Made by a program: the position numbers and the translations under genes. A stretch of DNA of 20,395 nucleotides. Origin: a virus. Each line of letters opens with the position of its first letter. The first letter of the stretch is position 1. Below the pieces are notes generated by a model. The model did no database searches. It worked only from the letters and a program-made list of their open reading frames with translations, and was not told the origin of the DNA. The DNA is taken from positions 1-20,395 of the IMG/VR virus record IMGVR_UViG_3300029787_003795; one strand, 5' to 3'. Below are positions 6,788 through 13,963 of the stretch, in pieces.

Positions 6788-9700
6788 GGCAATCAAAGCA
6801 GCATTGATCGCCACAGCCGTTGTCATCGCGATAGTCTATGTCGCGCCTCTGATATTGAACGCTATTCCGGGACAGCTAGCAGCCGCAGCCGCGAAAGCAA
6901 TTACCGGGCTGGGCGTCATGAAAATGGCGGCCTATACCTTTGTTTCTACCCTTGCAGCGGCTGGGGTTGGAATGTTGACCAACAAGGGCATGGGCGGCAA
7001 CGCATCAAACTATGGAGTCAAAACATCCGTTCGCCAGCCGGTCGCACCTCGTCAAATTATCTACGGACAAACGAGGGTCGGCGGGGTTATCGCGCACATT
7101 GAGGTAACCGGCTCGGACAATCAGTTTCTCAGCATGATTATCGTGATCTCTGGGCATCCCATAGAGGGACTTGTGAATGTCCGTTTTGGCGACACCACAT
7201 TGACTACCGCCAGCAGCACGGTAAGCGGCGAGACCACGTTCAGAGTTACTAATTCAGATTTTAGTAACACAGACAATGCCGACAACTTCGGCAGCGGATC
7301 TCTCGCAAGATTCACTTTTCACGACGGCACACAGACCGCTCACGATGGTTTAGCCAGGGCAAGATTAGGATCTACATCTATACCAAGCACCCACAAATAT
7401 ATTAATTGCGCCTATGTATATTTGGAGCTAGTCCACGATTCTGAGAAAAATAACGCTTTGCCTGGGGTCAGCTTCGAGGTCAAGGGCAAGAATATTTATG
7501 ACCCGCGCACCGGGGCAGATGCAACAACAGATCTACAACGTAGCAATCCGGCGCTACAAATACGCGATTACTTAATGGACACCACCTATGGGATCAACGC
7601 CACTTCGGACGAGATAAACGACACAACCAACGCGGGTGGCTTTGCATCCGCTGCAAACACTTGCGACCAGACAGTCACCTTGGCAGATGGGTCGTCAACA
7701 GAGAGACGGTATACCTCAAACGGATTCACCACAATGGACGCCGCTGGGGGCTCAGTAATCGAAGGTATAACATCTTCTATGGGCGGGCGACTCACCTATA
7801 CGAACGGGAAATTTAATCTTTTCGCTGGGGCCGCACAAACACCGTCCCTCACGATAACCGACGAAGATGTGCTTGCTCCGGTCAGCGTTGCTACAAAATC
7901 GCGATCTGGAGATATGCACAACGCGGTGAAATCTATCTATGTAGATGCCGCACAGAATTACACAGCGAACGAAAGCCCGGTCTTAGAAGACACGACAATG
8001 CTTTCTCAGGACACACCGTCTGGATCGTCATCAAACAATTTCAAAAAAACATTAGAGGTCAATCTGCCGTGGACTAACACGACGACAATGGCTCAACGCC
8101 TAGCAAAGATACAGCTCAAGTATCAAAGACAAACGATGATCGTCTCATGCCGGGTCGGTATGGAGTTTTTCCGTTTACAGCCGAATGATTTTGTTCAGAT
8201 GACCAACGAAAGGCTGAGTTTCACCAACAAGCTTTTCGAGGTCCAAGATCTCGCGATGTCCATAGAGACCAACGAAGACGGCGCTTTGATTGCCGCTGTC
8301 GACCTGACACTCAGAGAGATCGCTGACAGCGTTTGGGATTTTGCTAGTAACGAGTACTCTGCGGCGATTGGAGAAGGGTCGGCGATTGGCACTGGCGATT
8401 TTTCTGTCAACGCTCCAACGATTGGCACCTTAACGCAGAGAGCTACGATTCAAGGGCCGCACACAATTATAGATATCATTGTACCGTGGACAAATAGACA
8501 AACTGATTCAGTCCAGGGGACGGAGATTCAATACAAGCTGTCTAGCGAGAGCGATTATGCTGTCGCGACAGTAGCTGGAAAGGGACAGACAAAGGGCGTA
8601 ATTCAGAACGTTGTAGTTGGTGCCACTTATAACGTGAAGCTTCGTCACTTTAGTTTTGACAACGTCTATTCAGCGCTGTCGTCACAAGCCAACATAACAA
8701 TAGCTGAATCAGATACGCTAGCGCAGCCATCCAGCGTTAGCGCCACCACCGGCAAGCCGTTCTTTATAGAGTTGAAGTGGACTAACCCAGCCAATACAAA
8801 CCTTCGGGCTGTAGAGGTACACGCAAGCTTGAGCAGCGGATTTACACCAAGCACCGGGACGTTGGTAAACACGTACTACGGTGATGTAGGAAAAGACAAG
8901 CGAGTCATTCTTGGGAAGAGCAGTGGATTCGGTTTTGAATACACGACAACAGCGTCACCGAAAACTTATTATTTTAGACTACGCGCTATCAACGTTCTGG
9001 GTACTGCAACCGCTTATACATCAGAAGTCTCTGGGAGTTTCACAAAAGCTCTTAGCGCAGATATAGATACCATTTCGGCTAACCAGTTAACGGCTGGAAC
9101 GATAGATGCGGGAACTATCAGTGTTGAAAACATAGACGCAGCAGAAATTAAAACTAACACGCTTGCTGTAAGTGTTTTGCCTACAACCGTTGTTTTTGAA
9201 GCTGAACTTACAGATGGCACTACTACTATAAGCGGCAGCAACATACAGAGCGGCACAATCACGCTGTCATCTAACAACGCCACGAATGATCTTGCGCACA
9301 TAAAAGGCGGCAAAACTTCTTATGAAGATACCACCAACGAAGGTTTCTTCATGGGGTTCAATACCAGCAATCATCCAGCGTTTAATATTGGCACCGGGAC
9401 TGACTTTCTCAAATACGATCAAAGCAATGGTCTGACGATCCGTGGATCTTTAGAAGCTGGAGATATTGCATCAAATGGCACCCTCTCTGGTGTCAATATG
9501 AGCATTGGATCAAGTAACGCTATATTCAAAGCTACAAGCTCCGGTATACAACTCGGTAATGCCACGTTTGGCAGTGCTCCTTTCCGAGTAAATATGGCGG
9601 GTGATTTAGTTGCATCAAGTGCCAATATAACCGGCTCTATCACTTCTACATCAGGAACAATAGGAAACTTTACTCTTGGCGCAACATCTCTGACAGCTGG

Positions 9701-10517
9701 CACTGATGGCACGAGGGTCTCTCTGAGCACAGCGGATGGCATACATCTAGGCCACAATACTTTCTCTTCAGCGCCTTTTAGAGTAGATCGGGCAGGGAAT
9801 CTAACAGCTCAGAGCGCGACGATAACCGGAAGCGTGACGGCTACATCATTCGCTATGTCCGGTGGCGAACTCATAAACGCTGGGGATATACGACGAGATT
9901 CGTCTTTCTTCACTGTAGTGAACAACAACCTAGCCTTGGCAGATGACGGGGTAACGTCAGATAAAATTGCTGGAAGCCTTCAATCAACCAATTACTCTGC
10001 GGGCAGTGCGGGATGGAAGATACAGAAATCAGGCAATGCCGAATTCAACGGTGTTGTTATATCTCGCCAACTTTTAGTTGACTCTGGCACATTTAGTCCC
10101 GGCAACACACAAGCTCTGAAGAACGATATAAGGAATGGTGGAGGAAGTGGTGTTTATCCCCGGTCTACAACACCAACGAATGATTCTAGTTTGGATCTAG
10201 ACAACACATTTTTCATCGAAACGAATACTGGTCATTCCGGTTGGGCCGGTACTGACGCAACGTTTTTGGCCCTTATCGCTGCGGTAGGGGCGTCATCAGT
10301 CGCTGTTTGGACTCCTGATGTGAACGGTCAAACGCAATCTGATGGATCTTTCATCGCTGGATTTCCTAGTGACATACAATGGGGCGCAGTTGCTAGCGTA
10401 ATGCCCATAACAAGATACAGCGGCAACGCAAGAGTGTTCATTAAATTAGATTTCTTTACTCGCAACGTTTACAGCTACAATATTACTTTTCAATGGAAAC
10501 TTTATCAGGTGACATAA
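6780..10517 (+). CDS. tail tip / host specificity protein (J-like)
   Basis: This 1245-residue protein is the likely central tail-tip and receptor-binding protein. Residues 5-35 form a hydrophobic segment (AALIATAVVIAIVYVAPLI). The next region has VRQPVAPRQIIYGQTRVGG (about 82-100), the characteristic opening of J-like tail-tip proteins. Two fibronectin-III-like segments lie at about 541-643 and 646-753. After residue 760 the sequence becomes short beta repeats (SANQLTAGTIDAGTISVENI; SATITGSVTATS), including a 65-residue tandem repeat at about 922 and 987. The end (about 1100-1245) is non-repetitive, beta-rich and probably contacts the host surface. ATG 6780 has a GGAGAG site upstream. The host receptor cannot be read from this sequence. 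Confidence 0.88.
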   Translation: MAKAIKAALIATAVVIAIVYVAPLILNAIPGQLAAAAAKAITGLGVMKMAAYTFVSTLAAAGVGMLTNKGMGGNASNYGVKTSVRQPVAPRQIIYGQTRVGGVIAHIEVTGSDNQFLSMIIVISGHPIEGLVNVRFGDTTLTTASSTVSGETTFRVTNSDFSNTDNADNFGSGSLARFTFHDGTQTAHDGLARARLGSTSIPSTHKYINCAYVYLELVHDSEKNNALPGVSFEVKGKNIYDPRTGADATTDLQRSNPALQIRDYLMDTTYGINATSDEINDTTNAGGFASAANTCDQTVTLADGSSTERRYTSNGFTTMDAAGGSVIEGITSSMGGRLTYTNGKFNLFAGAAQTPSLTITDEDVLAPVSVATKSRSGDMHNAVKSIYVDAAQNYTANESPVLEDTTMLSQDTPSGSSSNNFKKTLEVNLPWTNTTTMAQRLAKIQLKYQRQTMIVSCRVGMEFFRLQPNDFVQMTNERLSFTNKLFEVQDLAMSIETNEDGALIAAVDLTLREIADSVWDFASNEYSAAIGEGSAIGTGDFSVNAPTIGTLTQRATIQGPHTIIDIIVPWTNRQTDSVQGTEIQYKLSSESDYAVATVAGKGQTKGVIQNVVVGATYNVKLRHFSFDNVYSALSSQANITIAESDTLAQPSSVSATTGKPFFIELKWTNPANTNLRAVEVHASLSSGFTPSTGTLVNTYYGDVGKDKRVILGKSSGFGFEYTTTASPKTYYFRLRAINVLGTATAYTSEVSGSFTKALSADIDTISANQLTAGTIDAGTISVENIDAAEIKTNTLAVSVLPTTVVFEAELTDGTTTISGSNIQSGTITLSSNNATNDLAHIKGGKTSYEDTTNEGFFMGFNTSNHPAFNIGTGTDFLKYDQSNGLTIRGSLEAGDIASNGTLSGVNMSIGSSNAIFKATSSGIQLGNATFGSAPFRVNMAGDLVASSANITGSITSTSGTIGNFTLGATSLTAGTDGTRVSLSTADGIHLGHNTFSSAPFRVDRAGNLTAQSATITGSVTATSFAMSGGELINAGDIRRDSSFFTVVNNNLALADDGVTSDKIAGSLQSTNYSAGSAGWKIQKSGNAEFNGVVISRQLLVDSGTFSPGNTQALKNDIRNGGGSGVYPRSTTPTNDSSLDLDNTFFIETNTGHSGWAGTDATFLALIAAVGASSVAVWTPDVNGQTQSDGSFIAGFPSDIQWGAVASVMPITRYSGNARVFIKLDFFTRNVYSYNITFQWKLYQVT
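9543..9845 (+). repeat. tandem 65-residue repeat within the tail-tip gene
   Basis: Two in-frame copies begin at 9543 and 9738, 195 bases apart. Copy 1 reads GIQLGNATFGSAPFRVNMAG then DLVASSANITGSITSTSG; copy 2 reads GIHLGHNTFSSAPFRVDRAG then NLTAQSATITGSVTATS. Identity is high at protein level but visibly lower in the DNA, so the duplication is old rather than recent. Such repeats commonly build the shaft of receptor-binding fibres. Confidence 0.8.
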
Positions 10518-10711
10518 TGGCAGTCGGAGATTTATTAAATGCTTACTATTTAGATAATGGAACTAGTGTTTATGTAAGCTGGATATCTGGCGAGGATCCA
10601 AGCATCGGGCCGGGGTTGTCCTTTGTAACTGACGGTATCTATTCTATTGGCGATGACGATTATGACGAAAAAAAAGCGCAAGCTGATGCTTTTATAAAGG
10701 CTAGTGGATAG
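10517..10711 (+). CDS. small uncharacterised protein after the tail-tip gene
   Basis: This 64-residue protein is not recognised. It reads MAVGDLLNAYYLDNGTSVYV at the front, then an acidic DDDYDEKKAQADAFIKASG tail, with no signal peptide or membrane segment. The ATG at 10517 shares its A with the upstream TAA; the in-frame ATG at 10493 would lie inside the tail-tip gene and is less likely. Its stop lies inside the next gene (start GTG 10704). Its position suggests a tail-fibre accessory role or a linker to the following module; this is only placement. Confidence 0.65.
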   Translation: MAVGDLLNAYYLDNGTSVYVSWISGEDPSIGPGLSFVTDGIYSIGDDDYDEKKAQADAFIKASG

Positions 10712-11054
10712 CGTTGTCACATTAATCAACGAGGTGGGGTTTCCTATCGCTGCGGCCATTGGGCTTGGTTTGTTCGTGTGGAAGCTCATCACTAAAATTA
10801 TTGACGGCATGGAAGCGAAGATTGACGTTCTTGATGACAAGGTTTCCGCGCAGATAAGCGAAATAGAAAACAGGCTAGGCACCAAACTAGATGCTCAGAT
10901 GGGAATACTGGTCAGCCTTATAGACCGAGTGCGTTCTGTAGACAATGAAATCATTAGGCAAGACACAATGATGAAAACCATCCTAGGGGTGCCAACACTG
11001 ATGAACACGGACCGAATGGCGAAAGCAGACCGGGACGATCAAAGGAAAGATTGA
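10704..11054 (+). CDS. membrane-anchored coiled-coil protein (holin-like)
   Basis: This 116-residue protein has one strong transmembrane segment near the N-terminus (about 10-32, GFPIAAAIGLGLFVWKLITK), followed by a long charged helix with heptad character (MEAKIDVLDDKVSAQISEIE). The architecture resembles small holin-associated proteins such as BhlA/XhlA types, but I see no diagnostic motif. A holin role is a guess from shape and from the lysis genes downstream. The start is GTG 10704, 8 bases inside the previous gene. The stop TGA (11052-11054) overlaps the ATG of the CsgF homologue, so it is coupled to the curli-type genes. It could also be an inner-membrane partner of that module. Confidence 0.7.
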   Translation: MDSVVTLINEVGFPIAAAIGLGLFVWKLITKIIDGMEAKIDVLDDKVSAQISEIENRLGTKLDAQMGILVSLIDRVRSVDNEIIRQDTMMKTILGVPTLMNTDRMAKADRDDQRKD

Positions 11055-11524
11055 TGTTGCCCGGTGAGCCCAGGTTTTACATTATACTGACCGGGTTGGT
11101 CATATTGCTTTTGTTTAGCGGTCATCCCGCGTTTGGCGATGAGATGAGATTCAAGTTCAAGAGCCCAAGCTTCTCTGGGGTTGGGACATCTAGCCATTAC
11201 CTCACGATTGAGAATCAAACGCATACACGCGAGAAAGCTATAGACGCCAGGGAACAAGCTCTCATTGATGAGCTGGAGCGTGAGGCTAAAAATACGACAC
11301 TGGCTAGATTCCAGCGAAACCTTGAGAGTAGAATATACGCACAGATTTCGAGACAGCTTGTTGATAATCTGTTTGGTGAAAATCCTTCTACCGAGGGCCT
11401 CATTGAGCTTCTGGGAAACACAATTGAATACACATCGGACGGCGAGACCCTTACTCTCACAATCACAGACTCTGAGGGTGGCACTACGGTTATCGTTGTA
11501 CCCGTGGATAGTTTTACTTTTTAG
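11054..11524 (+). CDS. csgF: CsgF-like curli assembly protein
   Basis: This 156-residue secreted protein is a CsgF homologue. In E. coli, CsgF binds the CsgG pore from outside and guides curli nucleation. A signal peptide covers residues 1-28 (hydrophobic core IILTGLVILLLF, cleavage after AFG). The mature front reads EMRFKFKSPSFSG, which lines up with the E. coli MTFQFRNPNFGG segment that inserts into the CsgG channel. The C-terminal beta strands (GETLTLTITDSEGGTTVIVV) match the end of CsgF. I chose ATG 11054 over the TTG at 11051 because of AAAGGAAAG just upstream and the overlap with the previous stop. The protein continues 47 bases into the csgG-like gene. Confidence 0.9.
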   Translation: MLPGEPRFYIILTGLVILLLFSGHPAFGDEMRFKFKSPSFSGVGTSSHYLTIENQTHTREKAIDAREQALIDELEREAKNTTLARFQRNLESRIYAQISRQLVDNLFGENPSTEGLIELLGNTIEYTSDGETLTLTITDSEGGTTVIVVPVDSFTF

Positions 11525-12272
11525 CTGTCAAACCGACCCACGAGCCGCGATTGATGCCAGACCGGAGCCCCAGGCGATGGTGGGGGAGCTTATACTAGAA
11601 GAACTGAGAGACGTCGATACCCCCAAGATGAAGCCAGTGATTGCGGTATATGCGGCTTCTTTCATTGACCTAACAGGACAGCGTAGATCCAACAGTCAAT
11701 ATGCAGACTTCAGCACAGCGGTAACACAAGCACCTTACGCATACTTAATCAGAGCACTAAAACACGCGGGAGGTGGTGAATTTTTTACCATAGTGGAGCG
11801 GATTGGCCTGGACAATTTGACCAAAGAGCGCCAGCTAATACGGTCTACCAGGAAACAATTCAATGAAGAAACAGAGCTTATGCCGTTGAAATTCGCTGGT
11901 TTATTGATGGAAGGGGGCGTGATAGGCTATGAAAGCAATCTGAAATCAGGCGGTTTCGGTTCGAGATACTTGGGGATCGGGGCGACTAAAGAGTATCGCC
12001 AGGACACAGTAACGATCTCCTTACGTGTTGTTTCTGTCTCAACGGGGGCGGTATTGTTGGAGGTGCTGACAACTAAGTCAGTGCTTTCTGTTGCTTATAG
12101 TCAGGACATTTTCCGCTTCATTGCGGAAGGAACAAAGCTGATTGAGATTGAGAACGGGGTCGTCGAAAATGAATCTACTGGCATCGCGCTGCAGACTGCA
12201 GTTGAAACCGCTGTCCTGGAGATCATTCGCCAGGGCTACGATAATCTTTTCTGGATTCCTCGCGACTATTAG
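11478..12272 (+). CDS. csgG: CsgG-like outer-membrane secretion channel
   Basis: This is a CsgG homologue of about 264 residues (E. coli CsgG has 277), a lipoprotein that forms the nonameric outer-membrane channel for curli subunits. The leader MALRLSLYPWIVLLFSC ends in a lipobox-like LFSC with Cys17 as the acylation site; Phe at -2 is slightly atypical. Strongly conserved stretches are DFSTAVTQAPYAYLIRALK, IVERIGLDNLTKERQLIR, GYESNLKSGGFGSRYLGIGA (from about 150) and ISLRVVSVSTGAVL. The start is GTG 11478; TTG 11496 is an alternative, and the far upstream TTG at 11265 would read through the csgF gene. At the constriction, F78 aligns with E. coli F56, but D77 replaces N55 and Ser or a neighbour replaces Y51. 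Confidence 0.93.
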   Translation: MALRLSLYPWIVLLFSCQTDPRAAIDARPEPQAMVGELILEELRDVDTPKMKPVIAVYAASFIDLTGQRRSNSQYADFSTAVTQAPYAYLIRALKHAGGGEFFTIVERIGLDNLTKERQLIRSTRKQFNEETELMPLKFAGLLMEGGVIGYESNLKSGGFGSRYLGIGATKEYRQDTVTISLRVVSVSTGAVLLEVLTTKSVLSVAYSQDIFRFIAEGTKLIEIENGVVENESTGIALQTAVETAVLEIIRQGYDNLFWIPRDY

Positions 12273-12933
12273 TCAAGCCGATAACGAAATCTACGTCAAT
12301 CAGGTCGGGGCAACTTCTAATATTGATCTTGAACAACTGGGATCAAACAACGTGATAGGCGGGCTTACGGCTGTGGCTGGCTCCATGACAGCCCTTGATC
12401 TTGATGGGACTAGCCTGACCCTGGATATAAACCAGATTGGAAATAATAATATCTATCGGGGAGACATCCTGGGAAATAGCAACACGGTCTTCATGGAATT
12501 TGATGGAGATAGTAATCAGTTCACTATCCAAGTAGATCCGACCAATACTTACAGCGCCGACAGTGGTAACTATTACGTGGATGTAACCGGGTCATCCAAC
12601 TCTATGACCTTAAATGTTGGAACCGCCGCGCTCTCTGATACCTTGGACCTGGACTGGATCATCAATGGCTCGTCAAACAGCATCACGTCGAATATAGATA
12701 TAGATCAAGCGACGAACTATATGGACATCGACGGCTCAAGTAACACAATAACCTATGATGGTGATGGGTATGCGACTGGATATTTTTATCTCGACCAGAC
12801 TGGGTCGTCGAAGACTTTCAACATCCAGCAGCAGTCCACGGCGGCGCAGGATTGGCTCAAGATTATATCAAATAGCTCTAACGGTACTATGTGCGTTATT
12901 CAGTCCGATCAAGGCACTTCCACAAGCTGTTGA
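12169..12933 (+). CDS. secreted curlin-like repeat protein (putative amyloid subunit)
   Basis: This is the probable cargo of the CsgG channel. A leader of about 37 residues ends ATIIFSGFLATISQA; mature protein starts near D38. The mature part is rich in Asn, Ser, Gly, Gln and Thr. It contains eight motifs of form G-x-x-[NK]-x-hydrophobic (GSNNVI, GNNNIY, GNSNTV, GDSNQF, GSSNSM, GSSNSI, GSSNTI, GSSKTF) at nucleotides 12340, 12439, 12472, 12505, 12589, 12667, 12733 and 12802. Early repeats include VNQVG, LEQLG and INQIG, close to the curlin Q-x-G-x-x-N core; later ones drop the Gln. Two cysteines close the protein (C242, C254). ATG 12169 lies inside csgG; TTG 12202 gives a tidier signal peptide. 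The amyloid property is inferred. Confidence 0.78.
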   Translation: MNLLASRCRLQLKPLSWRSFARATIIFSGFLATISQADNEIYVNQVGATSNIDLEQLGSNNVIGGLTAVAGSMTALDLDGTSLTLDINQIGNNNIYRGDILGNSNTVFMEFDGDSNQFTIQVDPTNTYSADSGNYYVDVTGSSNSMTLNVGTAALSDTLDLDWIINGSSNSITSNIDIDQATNYMDIDGSSNTITYDGDGYATGYFYLDQTGSSKTFNIQQQSTAAQDWLKIISNSSNGTMCVIQSDQGTSTSC

Positions 12934-13963
12934 CGTTGGCTCTATTACGGACGTCAGAGGCTCTGCAAGAGTCGTTCGGCAGGACCCCTATGAAGCCAGC
13001 CTAAACTTTAATCTATTGCTCAGAGACGATCTGAGGACTTCTGACGGCAGATTAGAAGCCACCTTCCTGGATGACAGCACTGTCCGACTCACAGAGCATT
13101 CATCTCTAGTTATTGATGAGTATGTTTTTGATCCCAATCCTTCCAAATCAAAAATGGCTATTTCATTTGCCAGCGGCACGGCTCGTTTTATAACGGGCAA
13201 GCTGGGACGCATTGACAAACAAAACATCCGACTCAGAACACCCACAGCAGACATCGCGATTCGAGGGACCGATTTTACTTGCACCGTTGATGAGTTGGGG
13301 CGAAGTCTTATTATTCTTTTGCCCAAACTAGACGGCACTTCTAGCGGTGAGATCCTGGTGACGACCGGCATGGGGACGACCACGCTCAACAAGCCATACC
13401 AGGCGACCACGGTCGAAGTATACGAGAGCAGACCAACACCACCAGTCATTCTGGATCTGACCCTGGAGATCATCGACAACCTTTTGATCGTCAATCCGCC
13501 TGATCCCAACGAAGACTTCCTGACAGAAGAGGAGACCACGACAGAGATTACAGACGTCCTGGACGTAGACTTTTTGGACGTAGATTTTCTTGCAGAAGAC
13601 TTTCTTGAAGAAGAGCCCGATTTTACTTCGCTGGATGTTGATTATCTGGCGACTGAGTTTCTAGAAGATCTGTTAAATATTATTGACGCCCTCGCGATAA
13701 ACGAGGAGAAAGATCAACTCGCGCAGCTTGCAACAAGCATCGACATACGCGGCACCAGCCTGGGACAAGATCCAGTTACGCAGATTGTCACCATCATCCA
13801 GGGGCAACAGGTGTCTCTGACTCGTAATGTATCGCAGTCGGCAAGGGTAGATGTCGACGGATCTGGCGCTTATACGGTCATATTGACACAAAGCGGCGTC
13901 AGCCACACAGTATTAGTCAATGGCGGGAGCGCGTCAGTTATAAGGATTAGACAGGGATCATGA
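12755..13963 (+). CDS. secreted FecR-domain protein with acidic linker
   Basis: This protein of up to 402 residues carries a FecR domain (about 60-175): VGSITDVRGSARVV, LLLRDDLRTSDGRLEATFLD, STVRLTEHSSLVIDEYVFDP and ADIAIRGTDFTC are typical. A hydrophobic signal segment (YQIALTVLCALFSPIKA, about 38-54) precedes it, with cleavage likely near residue 58, so the domain is extracytoplasmic. A very acidic linker follows (about 245-310) with repeats of V-D-F-L/D-Y-L type, then a beta-rich C-terminus (VTIIQGQQVSLTRN, AYTVILTQSGVSHTV). The start is uncertain: ATGs at 12755-12770 give a long Arg-rich n-region overlapping the curlin-like gene by up to 179 bases; ATT 12851 would give a textbook leader. 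ATGA couples it to the cyclase. Confidence 0.87.
   Translation: MMVMGMRLDIFISTRLGRRRLSTSSSSPRRRRIGSRLYQIALTVLCALFSPIKALPQAVDVGSITDVRGSARVVRQDPYEASLNFNLLLRDDLRTSDGRLEATFLDDSTVRLTEHSSLVIDEYVFDPNPSKSKMAISFASGTARFITGKLGRIDKQNIRLRTPTADIAIRGTDFTCTVDELGRSLIILLPKLDGTSSGEILVTTGMGTTTLNKPYQATTVEVYESRPTPPVILDLTLEIIDNLLIVNPPDPNEDFLTEEETTTEITDVLDVDFLDVDFLAEDFLEEEPDFTSLDVDYLATEFLEDLLNIIDALAINEEKDQLAQLATSIDIRGTSLGQDPVTQIVTIIQGQQVSLTRNVSQSARVDVDGSGAYTVILTQSGVSHTVLVNGGSASVIRIRQGS
13556..13668 (+). repeat. short degenerate repeats coding an acidic DVDFL-type linker
   Basis: Within the FecR-domain gene the protein reads VLDVDFLDVDFLAEDFLEEE, then LDVDYLATEFLEDLL: five degenerate units built around D-x-[DE]-[FY]-L. 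The DNA repeats gacgtaga-type words at 13561-13600. It is a low-complexity, strongly negative linker between the FecR domain and the C-terminal beta region. Confidence 0.65.

Noticed and set aside
10517-10711. Possible CsgE homologue just upstream of csgF
   Set aside because: It has no signal peptide and none of the CsgE sequence pattern. The front (MAVGDLLNAYYLDNGTSVYV) does not resemble it.
11265-11477. Upstream extension of the CsgG frame to a TTG/ATG at 11265
   Set aside because: The extension reads antiphase through the CsgF gene and would bury the lipoprotein signal. The leader ending at Cys17 fixes a start near 11478.
12988-13539. Minus-strand open frame of 183 codons
   Set aside because: It lies fully opposite the FecR domain, whose motifs (IRGTDF and others) fix the plus frame. 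The minus translation is Ser/Val/Arg-rich with no motif.
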